Positions 33,551-41,592 of a stretch of DNA of 64,000 nt are shown here, piece after piece (position 1 is the first letter of the stretch; the number at the start of each line of letters is the position of its first letter). Below the pieces are notes generated by a model, which ran no database searches, was not told the DNA's origin, and worked only from the letters and a program-made list of their open reading frames with translations. The stretch covers positions 186,001-250,000 of the forward strand of contig BMSW01000008.1 of NCBI GenBank assembly GCA_014649355.1, written 5' to 3'. The translations under genes and the position numbers were made by a program. This DNA comes from Streptomyces althioticus. GTDB taxonomy: Bacteria; Actinomycetota; Actinomycetes; Streptomycetales; Streptomycetaceae.

Positions 33551-34366
33551 TCAGCGCTCCTTGAGGGCCCTCTCGATGGCCTCCATGACCTCCTCCAGCG
33601 GGGCGTCGGTCCGGGCGACCGTCACCAGCACCTCGCCGTGCGCGGACGCCGTGGCCGCCGGCGGCCGCTGCGGGGCGGCCGTGCGCCGGCCCGCCATGAT
33701 CCCCGTGCCGAACGTCTTCCGCACGATCGCGAAGGCGTGGTCCAGCTGCGCCTCCACGTCCCCCTGGCCGCCCGCCCGCAGCCAGCGCCGCAGCACGTGG
33801 TTGTGCGCCGTGACCACGGCGGACGCGGCGACCTCCGCCAGCAGCGGGTCGTCGTTCGCGTCGTCGTCGTGCGCGTGCTCGTCGAAGTGGCCCAGCAGAT
33901 AGCGGGTGAACAGCCGCTCGTAGCGGGCCACCGAGGCGATCTCCGCCTCCCGCAGGGTGGGCACCTCACGGGTCAGCTTGTAGCGCGCGACCGAGATGTC
34001 CGGCCGCGCCGCATACATCTTCATGACCTCTTTGATGCCCCGGCACACCGTGTCGAGCGGGTGCTCGTGCGCGGGGGCGGCGTTGAGCACCGCCTCGGCG
34101 CGCACCAGGGTGTCGTCGTGGTCGGGGAAGATCGCCTCTTCCTTGGAGCGGAAGTGGCGGAAGAACGTGCGGCGGGCCACCCCGGCGGCGGCCGCGATCT
34201 CGTCGACGGTGGTCGCCTCGTACCCCTTGGTCGCGAACAGCTCCATCGCGGCGGCCGCGAGCTCCCGGCGCATTTTCAGCCGCTGGGCGGCGGCACGCGA
34301 GCCGGCGGTGGACTCCGGCGGCTCTGTCGTGGCTGGCGTACGTACGGACTTGGCGGGCTGGGACAT
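33551..34366 (-). CDS. TetR family transcriptional regulator
   Basis: A 271-residue TetR-type repressor. The helix-turn-helix is about residues 32-78: AMELFATKGYEATTVDEIAA then AAGVARRTFFRHFRSKEEAIF. The C-terminal ligand domain is all helical, with an Asp/His-rich patch (FDEHAHDDDANDD). It sits between the 3-hydroxyacyl-CoA dehydrogenase gene and ccr on the same strand, which makes the ethylmalonyl-CoA genes its likely targets. The ATG at 34366 is preceded by CAGGG; an ATG at 34384 would add six residues. Confidence 0.88.
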   Translation of the reverse strand: MSQPAKSVRTPATTEPPESTAGSRAAAQRLKMRRELAAAAMELFATKGYEATTVDEIAAAAGVARRTFFRHFRSKEEAIFPDHDDTLVRAEAVLNAAPAHEHPLDTVCRGIKEVMKMYAARPDISVARYKLTREVPTLREAEIASVARYERLFTRYLLGHFDEHAHDDDANDDPLLAEVAASAVVTAHNHVLRRWLRAGGQGDVEAQLDHAFAIVRKTFGTGIMAGRRTAAPQRPPAATASAHGEVLVTVARTDAPLEEVMEAIERALKER

Positions 34367-34529
34367 GCCCTGAACGTACTGCATGCGCGCGGCACGGTGC
34401 GCGTGACCGGGGCTTCCCCCGCCCTCGGGGGGCGGGGGAGGGGCGGTGCGGGCGGGCGGCGGGAACCGGTCGGGGTCCAGCAGCCCGCCCCACTCGGCAC
34501 CGTCCGGGAGCGGCTCGCCGGGGTGCCGC

Positions 34530-36335
34530 TCAGCGCTTGGCATATTCGCGGAAGCCGCGGCCGGTCTTCCGGCCGAGGCAGCCCGCGGCCACCAGGTGCT
34601 CCAGCAGGGGCGCCGGGGCCAGGCCCGGGTCGCGGAACTCGCGGTGCAGCACCTTCTCGATGGCCAGCGACACGTCCAGCCCGACGACGTCCAGCAGTTC
34701 GAACGGCCCCATCGGGTAGCCGCCGCCCAGCTTCATCGCGGCGTCGATGTCGTCGAGGGTGGCGTAGTGCTCCTGCACCATCTTGACCGCGTTGTTCAGG
34801 TACGGGAACAGCAGCGCGTTGACGATGAACCCGGCCCGGTCGCCGCAGTCCACGGCGTGCTTGCGGATCTTCGCGCAGACCTCGCGCACGGTGGCGTGGA
34901 CGTCGTCGGCGGTCAGGACCGTACGCACCACCTCGACCAGCTTCATCGCCGGCGCCGGGTTGAAGAAGTGCATGCCGATCACGTCCTGCGGGCGCGAGGT
35001 GGCGCGGGCGCAGGCGACGACGGGCAGGGACGACGTGGTGGTGGCGAGCACCGCGCCCGGCTTGCAGACCTTGTCCAGCGTGGTGAACAGCTGCCGCTTG
35101 ACCTCCAGGTCCTCGGCGACCGCCTCGACCGCGAGGTCGACGTCGGCGAAGTCGTCGTAGGTGCCCGTCGCGCGGATCAGGTCCAGGGTGCTCGCGGCGG
35201 CCTCGGCGGTCATCCGGCCCTTGTCGACCGAGCGGGACAGCGACTTGCCGATGCGGGCCTTCGCCGCCTGCGCCTTCTCCTCGCTGCGGGCGGCCAGGAC
35301 GACCTCGAAGCCGGCCTTGGCGAAGACCTCGGCGATGCCGGACGCCATCGTGCCCGAACCGGCCACGCCCACCGAGCGCACCGGGCGGCCGGCGGCCGAC
35401 GGGCCGTCCTCGCGCGGGGTGAGGGCGTCCGCCACGACCGTGCCGCTGCCCGGCGCCTCGTAGGTGTAGAAGCCGCGGCCCGCCTTGCGGCCGGTCAGGC
35501 CCGCCTCGCTGAGCTGCTTGAGGATCGGCGCGGGGGCGTGCAGCCGGTCGCGGGAGGCGGTGTACATGGCCTCCAGGACCGTGCGGGCGGTGTCGATGCC
35601 GATCAGGTCCAGCAGCGCCAGGGGGCCCATCGGCAGGCCGCAGCCCAGCCGCATCGCGGCGTCGATGTCCTCACGGGAGGCGTACCGGGCCTCGTACATC
35701 GCGGCGGCCTGGTTCAGGTAGCCGAACAGCAGCCCGTCGGCGACGAATCCGGGCCGGTCGCCGACCGCCACCGGCTCCTTGCCCAGGTCCAGGGCGAGGT
35801 CGGTGACGGCGGTGACGGCGGCGGGCGCGGTCAGCACGCTGGAGACCACCTCGACCAGCTTCATCGCGGGCGCCGGGTTGAAGAAGTGCAGGCCCAGCAC
35901 GCGCTCCGGGTGGGCGGAGTCGGCGGCGAGCCGGGTGACGGAGAGCGCGTTGGTGCCGGTGGCCAGGACGGCGTCCGGCCGCACGATGCCGTCCAGCTCC
36001 CGGAAGATCTGCTGCTTGATCTCGTACGACTCCGGCGCGACCTCGATCACCAGGTCGGCGGGCGCGGCGGCCGAGAGGTCGGTGCCGGTGGTGACGCGGG
36101 CGAGGAGCTCCGCGCGCTGCTGCCCGGTCAGCCGGCCGCGCTCGACGGCGCGGGCGGTGGAGGCCTCCAGGGCGGCGACGCACTTCGCGGCCTGGGCCTC
36201 CTGGACGTCGATGCCGATCACGTCGCGGCCTGCGGCGGCCAGGACCTCGGCGATGCCGGTGCCCATCGTGCCGAGGCCGACCACGGCGACGGTTCGGAGC
36301 GGGGACAGAGGAGTGTCGGACTGGGGAGTGGCCAT
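34530..36335 (-). CDS. Tandem 3-hydroxyacyl-CoA dehydrogenase (3-hydroxybutyryl-CoA type)
   Basis: A 601-residue protein made of two complete 3-hydroxyacyl-CoA dehydrogenase units of about 290 residues. Each has an NAD-binding Rossmann start (VAVVGLGTMGTGIAEVLAAAG near residue 16; SVGVAGSGTMASGIAEVFAKA near residue 320), a catalytic LHFFNPAPAMKLVEVV or MHFFNPAPAMKLVEVV segment, and a helical end with LDLIGID or LDVVGLD. Both units keep catalytic His and Asn. It reduces acetoacetyl-CoA or oxidises 3-hydroxybutyryl-CoA, placing it directly before crotonyl-CoA in the ethylmalonyl-CoA route. The ATG at 36335 has a TGGAGT ribosome site. Confidence 0.93.
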   Translation of the reverse strand: MATPQSDTPLSPLRTVAVVGLGTMGTGIAEVLAAAGRDVIGIDVQEAQAAKCVAALEASTARAVERGRLTGQQRAELLARVTTGTDLSAAAPADLVIEVAPESYEIKQQIFRELDGIVRPDAVLATGTNALSVTRLAADSAHPERVLGLHFFNPAPAMKLVEVVSSVLTAPAAVTAVTDLALDLGKEPVAVGDRPGFVADGLLFGYLNQAAAMYEARYASREDIDAAMRLGCGLPMGPLALLDLIGIDTARTVLEAMYTASRDRLHAPAPILKQLSEAGLTGRKAGRGFYTYEAPGSGTVVADALTPREDGPSAAGRPVRSVGVAGSGTMASGIAEVFAKAGFEVVLAARSEEKAQAAKARIGKSLSRSVDKGRMTAEAAASTLDLIRATGTYDDFADVDLAVEAVAEDLEVKRQLFTTLDKVCKPGAVLATTTSSLPVVACARATSRPQDVIGMHFFNPAPAMKLVEVVRTVLTADDVHATVREVCAKIRKHAVDCGDRAGFIVNALLFPYLNNAVKMVQEHYATLDDIDAAMKLGGGYPMGPFELLDVVGLDVSLAIEKVLHREFRDPGLAPAPLLEHLVAAGCLGRKTGRGFREYAKR

Positions 36336-36687
36336 CGCGGGACTCCAGGAATGAGGGTGACGACGGAAGCAGCGCCCGGGTGCGCCGGAAGGCGCACCGG
36401 GTGCGTGCGTGGATGCGGGTGTTGGCCGGGCTGCGAGCGCACACGCCCGGACCGCCGGAGATTCGGCGGCGGATCCGACCGGCCCTGTCCCGGGGCCGAG
36501 CCGTACTGCGGTACACGGGGTACCGAACCGACTGCGACTCACTGCGGCCGCGTCACCAGACCGCCGTGAGGAGGGTGCGAGTGGGTAACTCGCTCGTCTG
36601 AGATTAACTCGCCGGTAACGAGCGCGCCAGCCCCCGGATTTGTGAGGTGGGTCCCGCGCCCGGTGTGATCCCCCTAACCTCGTCGCC
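36336..36687. other. Divergent promoter region with TAACTCGC repeats
   Basis: A 352-bp region between the dehydrogenase (minus) and HEAT-repeat (plus) genes, with no gene of its own. TAACTCGC occurs at 36586-36593 and 36605-36612 (19 bp apart), and ctcg-N7-cgag follows at 36608-36622. These repeats surround the TCGCTCGTCTGAG string that also occurs upstream of ccr. The arrangement looks like a regulator-binding site. Confidence 0.5.
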
Positions 36688-37293
36688 ATGGACGAAGAGT
36701 TGCGAACGCTCACGGAGCGCTTACGGACCGAGTCCGGCGGCACGGCCGCGTTCGAGCGGCTGGCCGCCACGGACGACCACGACGTCCTGGCCGGCGTCCT
36801 CACCGCTCCCGGGCAGCCGCTGTGGGCGCGTGAACTTGCCGCGTTCCGGCTGGGGACGGCGGGTGACCGGAGGGCCTTCGAGGCGCTGGTGCTCCTCCTC
36901 AACCACCGCGACCCGCCCCGCTGTGCCGCCGCCGCGTACGCCCTCGCCCGCCTCGGCGACCCGCGCACCGCCCGCGCCGCCGCCGCCCTCGCCACCAACG
37001 AACTCCGCGTCGCCTACGCCCTGCACCCGGTCCGCCTCCTCGCCGAGCTGCGCGCCCCCGAGGCGGTCCCGGCCCTGATCACCACCCTCCGCCGCCGGCT
37101 GAGCCCGCACGACCCCTACCGCCGGGTCGCGCTCGCCTGCGTGGAGGGACTGGGCGAACTCGCAGACCCGCGCGCGCAGTCCGTACTGAACGAGGCGCTC
37201 GCGCACCCGGCCCTGGCAGAGGCAGCGGTCCACGCCCTGGCCCGCATCCCGCACCAGGGGAGCGCCCGGGGGCGGATACCGGGGCAACGCTGA
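36688..37293 (+). CDS. HEAT-repeat protein with a TTA codon
   Basis: A 201-residue all-helical protein built of HEAT/PBS-lyase-type repeats. Repeat cores are LWARELAAFRLGTAGDRRAFEALV, then CAAAAYALARLGDPRTARAA and VALACVEGLGELADPRAQSVL (each a helix pair). Such scaffolds bind proteins or nucleic acids; no catalytic residues are visible. Leu12 is encoded by TTA (36721-36723), the rare codon read only by the bldA tRNA in Streptomyces, so translation may be limited to later growth. The stop codon lies inside a long hairpin shared with the convergent GNAT gene. Confidence 0.8.
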   Translation: MDEELRTLTERLRTESGGTAAFERLAATDDHDVLAGVLTAPGQPLWARELAAFRLGTAGDRRAFEALVLLLNHRDPPRCAAAAYALARLGDPRTARAAAALATNELRVAYALHPVRLLAELRAPEAVPALITTLRRRLSPHDPYRRVALACVEGLGELADPRAQSVLNEALAHPALAEAAVHALARIPHQGSARGRIPGQR

Positions 37294-37327
37294 GAAGTGA
37301 CGGCCCGTCACCTCCCAGCGCTGCCCC
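37281..37327. terminator. 22-bp hairpin between convergent genes
   Basis: Arms 37281-37302 and 37306-37327 surround a 3-nt loop. On the plus strand three positions are A-C mismatches; on the minus strand the same positions become G-U pairs, so the minus transcript forms an unbroken 22-bp stem. The HEAT gene stop codon (37291-37293) is inside it. Confidence 0.7.
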
Positions 37328-37446
37328 GGCACCGGGCCGTCTCCGCCCGCCCACATCCGTCGCTCGCCGCACCCGCCCGCAGGCCGAGCCCGTCGCCGGG
37401 CCGGGCGGGGCGCCCGGTCGGGGGCAGGTGTGAAGGACCGCGGGCG

Positions 37447-38001
37447 TCAGCCGGTGAGGGGCCGTACGTAACGGACCTCCGGGACCTCGACGTCGGCTAC
37501 CTCGAAGGGCTCGCGCGTGCCGTCCGCCGCGAAACCCGCGGCCTCGTAGAAGCGGCGGGCGCGCGTGTTCTGTTCGAGGACCCACAGGAACACCCGGGGG
37601 AGGCCGGCCGCCGCGCAGCGGTCGGTCACCTCGGTCAGCAGGGCGCGTCCCACCCCCTGCCCGATCCGCTCGGGCGGCAGGTACAGCGCGTACAGCTCGC
37701 CGTCGCCGGTGCGCACCTCGCCGTCCCGGTACGGCCCGTACGCGGCCCAGCCGGCGAGCGTGCCGTCGGCCTCCTCGGCGACCAGGTTCACCACGCTGCC
37801 GTCCCCGGCCGCGAGCCGTTCCCGCTGCTTCCCCGCCTCCGCCGCGACGTCCATCGCGTCCAGATAGGTCTGAGGGATCATCCCGCGGTACGCGTGCTGC
37901 CACCCCCTCACCCGCATCGCGGCGACCTCGTCGCTGTCGTCGGCGGTCATGGGGCGGATGCGGACGCGACCGGGGGCGGACGCGCGGGTCAGGTGGGTCA
38001 T
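37447..38001 (-). CDS. GNAT family N-acetyltransferase
   Basis: A 184-residue acetyltransferase. Motif A for acetyl-CoA binding is LYLPPERIGQGVGRALLTEV (about residues 105-124), followed by LPRVFLWVLEQNTRARRFYEAAGF, which completes the fold. The substrate is unknown. Three in-frame ATGs (38013, 38010, 38001) occur at the start, all inside a 12-bp inverted repeat; 38001 is taken because the conserved region begins soon after. The upstream neighbour is a secreted peptidase-like gene read in the same direction 53 bp before. Confidence 0.85.
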   Translation of the reverse strand: MTHLTRASAPGRVRIRPMTADDSDEVAAMRVRGWQHAYRGMIPQTYLDAMDVAAEAGKQRERLAAGDGSVVNLVAEEADGTLAGWAAYGPYRDGEVRTGDGELYALYLPPERIGQGVGRALLTEVTDRCAAAGLPRVFLWVLEQNTRARRFYEAAGFAADGTREPFEVADVEVPEVRYVRPLTG

Positions 38002-38021
38002 GAGCGCCATCATGACCCACC
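37992..38021 (-). promoter_or_regulatory. Inverted repeat at the GNAT start
   Basis: ggtgggtcatga (37992-38003) and tcatgacccacc (38010-38021) are perfect 12-nt inverted repeats with 6 nt between them. The three possible start codons of the acetyltransferase gene lie within it. It could be an operator or an mRNA hairpin masking the start; neither is established. Confidence 0.45.
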
Positions 38022-38054
38022 GCGCCGCGCGTCCGCCCCCGAGTTTCCGCCGGG

Positions 38055-39641
38055 TCAGATGCGGGAGCCGAGAAGGCCGTGGAGGACCGAGCCGCGGGCC
38101 GTGCCGGGGGCCGCCTTCGAGGTCAGCGGCTTCGGGTCGGGCAGCGCCGCGCACACCGCGTCTGCGTCCCCGTGGCTGCCGCGCGGCAGCGTGCCGTCGG
38201 CCAGGTAGGCCGCCAGGTGCCGGTCCAGGCAGGCGTTCCCGCTCAGCGTGATGCCGTGGTTGCCGCCGCCCGACTCGACCACCAGGCTCGAGCGCTCCAG
38301 CCTGCGGTGCACGGTGACGGCGCCCTGGTACGGGGTGGCCGCGTCGTCCGTGGCCTGGAACAGCAGCGCGGGCGGCACCTGGCTCGTGGTGTTGATCCGC
38401 TCCGGCCGCGCCGACTCGACCGGCCAGTAGGCGCACGGCGCGTTGTACCACGCGTTGTTCCAGGACAGGAACGGCGCCCGCTCGTACATCTCCCAGTTGT
38501 CCTTGCGCCACTGCGCCCAGTCCCGCGGCCAGACCGCGTCCCGGCACTCGATCGCCGTGTAGACGCTGTAGCCGTTGTCCCCGGCGACGTCGGTCGCGCC
38601 GAAGTTCTCGTACGCCTCGACCAGCGGCCCGCCGTCCTTCTTGTTCACGTACGCGGCGAACGCCTCGGCCAGGTAGGGCCAGTAGCCGTTGTAGTAGCCG
38701 CCCGGGAGGTAGGTGTCCTCCAGCTCCGCCGGGCCGACCTTCCCGCCGGCCGGGTCCTCCTTGAGCGCGGCCCGCATCGCGTACCAGGCGGCCTCGATCT
38801 TCTCCGCGTCGGTGCCGAGGCGGTACGTCGCGTCGTGCTTGGCGACCCAGTCCATGAACGCGCGGTGGCGGGCGTTGAACGCCTGGTTCTGGTCGAGGTT
38901 GGAGTCGTACCAGACGCCCGTCGGGTCGACCACGGAGTCCAGCACCAGACGCCGCACCCGCTGCGGGTACAGCTTGGCGTACACGGTGCCGAGGTAGGTG
39001 CCGTAGGAGTAGCCGAAGTAGTTGATCCGCTCCGCGCCGAGCGCCTGCCGGATCACGTCCAGGTCGCGCGCGGCGGCCGTCGTGGTCATGTGCGGCAGCA
39101 GGTCGCCGTACTTGCGCCCGCACGCCTCGGCGAAGGACTTCGCGCGGTCCAGGTTGGCCCGCTCCACCTCGGGCGAGGTGGGCACCGAGTCGGGGCGCAC
39201 GGCGTCGAAGTGGCCCGGCGCGCAGTCCAGGGCCGGGCGGCTCTCGCCCACGCCGCGCGGGTCGAACCCGACGACGTCGTACTCGGCGGCCACCTTCTTC
39301 GGCAGCGACGCGGCGACGAACCCGGCGAGCGTCAGCCCGCTGCCGCCCGGACCGCCCGGGTTCGCCAGCAGAGGACCCTGGTACTTCTTCGCGGTGTGCG
39401 GGATGCGCGACAGCGCCAGCGTGATCGTGCGCCCGGAGGGGTCGGCGTGGTCCAGCGGCACCTCGACGGACGCGCACTGGAGCGTCGGGTAGTCGTCGGT
39501 GGCGCACTTCTTCCAGGCCGGGGCGGCGGCGCGGAACGCCTCCGGGGCGTGCGGGGCGCCGGCCTCGGCGGGCACGGCCGTGAGGCCCGAGGCGACGACG
39601 ACGGCGGCGGCGCCGCACAGCACGGCTGCGCGTTTTCTCAT
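38055..39641 (-). CDS. Secreted alpha/beta hydrolase (tripeptidyl aminopeptidase-like)
   Basis: A 528-residue exported hydrolase of the TAP family. Residues 1-28 form a Sec signal (MRKRAAVL then a hydrophobic run ending VPAEAG). The alpha/beta core includes ANPGGPGGSG (oxyanion region), YDVVGFDPRGVGES and the nucleophile elbow FGYSYGTYLG. The C-terminal TAP-like domain holds the PALLFQATDDAATP segment (Asp) and the GGGNHGI segment (His). Enzymes of this type release tripeptides from protein N-termini or act on amides outside the cell. The start chosen (39641) begins the signal peptide; an ATG at 39677 would add 12 residues. Confidence 0.9.
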   Translation of the reverse strand: MRKRAAVLCGAAAVVVASGLTAVPAEAGAPHAPEAFRAAAPAWKKCATDDYPTLQCASVEVPLDHADPSGRTITLALSRIPHTAKKYQGPLLANPGGPGGSGLTLAGFVAASLPKKVAAEYDVVGFDPRGVGESRPALDCAPGHFDAVRPDSVPTSPEVERANLDRAKSFAEACGRKYGDLLPHMTTTAAARDLDVIRQALGAERINYFGYSYGTYLGTVYAKLYPQRVRRLVLDSVVDPTGVWYDSNLDQNQAFNARHRAFMDWVAKHDATYRLGTDAEKIEAAWYAMRAALKEDPAGGKVGPAELEDTYLPGGYYNGYWPYLAEAFAAYVNKKDGGPLVEAYENFGATDVAGDNGYSVYTAIECRDAVWPRDWAQWRKDNWEMYERAPFLSWNNAWYNAPCAYWPVESARPERINTTSQVPPALLFQATDDAATPYQGAVTVHRRLERSSLVVESGGGNHGITLSGNACLDRHLAAYLADGTLPRGSHGDADAVCAALPDPKPLTSKAAPGTARGSVLHGLLGSRI

Positions 39642-39774
39642 GGTTCTCCCAGGGCGATGTGCTGCGGACCGCGACACTCACGGCTCACGCGGCATCGTCC
39701 CGATGTGGCGCCCCACCTGAACGTGTTCCGTCAGTTCTTGACCCAATCGGGCCGCCGGATGCGCCCGGATGCCC

Positions 39775-40812
39775 TCAGAGCAGCGTCAGCTGGGTCGGCA
39801 GCTCCGCCTCCGGTTCCTCGGGTGCCGGGGCCGGGACGCGGCGCCGCGCCTCCGCACGGTCCGGGCCGATGCCGTACTCCCGGGCCAGGTCGTGCACCTG
39901 ACGCGTGATCCGGCGCTGGTACCAGCGGGGCGCGTAGGCGCCCTCCGCGTACAGCCGCCCGTAGCGGGCGACCAGGTGCGGGTGGTGCTCGGCCAGCCAG
40001 GACATGAACCACTCGCGGGCGCCCGGACGCAGATGCAGCACCAGCGGGGTGACCGAGGTGGCGCCCGAGGCGGCGATGGCCCGCACGGTCGCCCTGAGCT
40101 GCTCGGGCCGGTCGCCCAGGAACGGGATCACCGGCGCCATCAGCACCCCGCAGCCGATCCCGGCGTCGGTGAAGGCGCGCACCACGTCCAGCCGCCGCCC
40201 GGGCGCGGGGGTGCCCGGCTCGACCGTGCGCCACAGCTCCTCGTCGGTGAAGCCCACCGACACCGACACGCCGACGTCGGTCACGTCGGCGGCCTGCCGC
40301 AGCAGGGGCAGGTCGCGCAGGATCAGTGTGCCCTTGGTCAGGATCGAGAAGGGATTGGCGTGGTCGCGCAGGGCCTCGATGATGCCGGGCATCAGCCGGT
40401 AGCGGCCCTCCGCGCGCTGATAGCAGTCCACGTTGGTGCCCATGGCTATGTGCTCGCCGTGCCAGGAGCGGGAGGCGAGCCGGTGGCGCAGCAGCTCGGG
40501 CGCGTTCACCTTGACCACGATCTGGCTGTCGAAGCCGAGCCCGGTGTCGAGGTCGAGGTAGCTGTGGGTCTTGCGGGCGAAGCAGTAGACGCACGCGTGG
40601 GAGCAGCCCCGGTAGGGGTTCACCGTCCATTCGAACGGCATGCGGGAGGCGCCCGGCACCCGGTTGACGATGGAACGGGCCCGGATCTCGTGGAAGGTGA
40701 TCCCACGGAATTCGGGCGTGTCGAAGGTGCGGGTCGTGACCGCCTCCGCGCCGAACAGCGCGGTGTCGGCACGGCTGTGTTCGGAGTCCGGTGAGAGGTT
40801 CTCCCAGCGCAT
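39775..40812 (-). CDS. Radical SAM protein, Rv2578c/SPL-like family
   Basis: A 345-residue radical SAM enzyme. The iron-sulfur motif CxxxCxxC is C70, C74, C77 in GCSHACVYCFAR. Other family segments are YRGCSHACVYC, IAMGTNVDCYQRAEG and FSILTKGTLILRDLP; it belongs with the spore photoproduct lyase-like group found across actinobacteria, but its substrate is unknown. A GAGGAGG ribosome site precedes the ATG. A GAAC-N4-GTTC LexA-type box directly abuts its likely -10 hexamer, so DNA-damage induction is probable and a repair role plausible. Confidence 0.9.
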   Translation of the reverse strand: MRWENLSPDSEHSRADTALFGAEAVTTRTFDTPEFRGITFHEIRARSIVNRVPGASRMPFEWTVNPYRGCSHACVYCFARKTHSYLDLDTGLGFDSQIVVKVNAPELLRHRLASRSWHGEHIAMGTNVDCYQRAEGRYRLMPGIIEALRDHANPFSILTKGTLILRDLPLLRQAADVTDVGVSVSVGFTDEELWRTVEPGTPAPGRRLDVVRAFTDAGIGCGVLMAPVIPFLGDRPEQLRATVRAIAASGATSVTPLVLHLRPGAREWFMSWLAEHHPHLVARYGRLYAEGAYAPRWYQRRITRQVHDLAREYGIGPDRAEARRRVPAPAPEEPEAELPTQLTLL

Positions 40813-40839
40813 GACGCCTCCTCGGTGTCGCTGTCGCAC

Positions 40840-40857
40840 AGAATAGAACACATGTTC
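40840..40857 (-). promoter_or_regulatory. LexA/SOS-type box and -10 of the radical SAM gene
   Basis: GAACACATGTTC (40846-40857) fits the actinobacterial SOS core GAAC-N4-GTTC, with five complementary bases in each arm. On the minus strand it is directly followed by TATTCT (40840-40845), a good -10 hexamer, 27 nt before the ATG. A bound repressor would block this promoter. The divergent SRPBCC gene starts 114 bp away and might also be affected. Confidence 0.6.
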
Positions 40858-40971
40858 CCTTGATCGTGCGAGCGACATCTTCGGTCGGTTCCGGAACCTC
40901 GATTTGGGCGGCGGGCGCGGGGGTGGTTGGCTGTGCCCCGACCCTGGAGAACCCAGCCCTGGAGGAATGCG

Positions 40972-41418
40972 ATGGCGCAGGTCGAGGCCACTACGGAGCG
41001 GATCGTCGCGGCGGACGCGGACACGGTGTTCGACGCCCTCGCCGACTACAGCGGCACCCGCGCCAAGCTGCTGCCCGAGCAGTTCAGCGAGTACGAGGTC
41101 CGCGAGGGCGGCGACGGCGAGGGCACCCTCGTGCACTGGAAGCTCCAGGCCACCAGCAAGCGGGTGCGCGACTGCCTCCTCGAGGTCACCGAGCCCACCG
41201 ACGGCGAGCTGGTCGAGAAGGACCGCAACTCCTCCATGGTCACCACCTGGCGGGTCACCCCGGCCGGCGAGGGCCGCGCCCGGGTCGTCGTGACCTCCGT
41301 GTGGAACGGGGCGGGCGGCATCGGCGGCTTCTTCGAGCGCACCTTCGCCCCCAAGGGCCTCGCCCGTATCTACGACGCCGTGCTGGCCCGGCTGGACGCC
41401 GAGGTCGGGAAGCAGTAG
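40972..41418 (+). CDS. SRPBCC family protein (polyketide cyclase/START-like fold)
   Basis: A 148-residue single-domain SRPBCC protein. The helix-grip fold is suggested by the N-terminal ERIVAADADTVFDALADYSG, central beta strands (GTLVHWKLQATSKRV, STWRV-type strand VTTWRVTPAG) and a C-terminal helix. These proteins bind hydrophobic ligands; the ligand is unknown. The ATG at 40972 has a strong GGAGGA ribosome site. It is divergent from the radical SAM gene and stands alone. Confidence 0.85.
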   Translation: MAQVEATTERIVAADADTVFDALADYSGTRAKLLPEQFSEYEVREGGDGEGTLVHWKLQATSKRVRDCLLEVTEPTDGELVEKDRNSSMVTTWRVTPAGEGRARVVVTSVWNGAGGIGGFFERTFAPKGLARIYDAVLARLDAEVGKQ

Positions 41419-41439
41419 CCCCGACCGCTTGTCGTCGTT

Positions 41440-41468
41440 CCAACTCCGTTCATCTGAAGAGGAGTTGG
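41440..41468 (+). terminator. Weak hairpin after the SRPBCC gene
   Basis: Arms ccaactcc (41440-41447) and ggagttgg (41461-41468) pair perfectly across a 13-nt loop, 21 nt past the stop codon. Confidence 0.5.
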
Positions 41469-41592
41469 CGCTTCCGTCACCGGTTCGAGTGATCTCTTGA
41501 CGGACCGTCTCTGTGCCGTAACTCGTCGCGCTTGCTCGTAGTTGTCGCTTTTACGCGGGAATTGTCCGGCAGTGCGACGAGGGGAGCGGCAC

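Noticed and set aside
27099..36335. A polyketide biosynthetic cluster, suggested by ccr
   Set aside because: There are no polyketide synthase genes; the five-gene order is the ethylmalonyl-CoA pathway of central metabolism.
34446..36569. 707-residue plus-strand frame
   Set aside because: It is antisense to the 3-hydroxyacyl-CoA dehydrogenase gene, whose motifs are complete, and has no family features.
39719..39728. GAACGTGTTC as a second LexA box
   Set aside because: The half-sites are separated by 2 bp, not the 4 bp of the actinobacterial SOS core, so it was not called.
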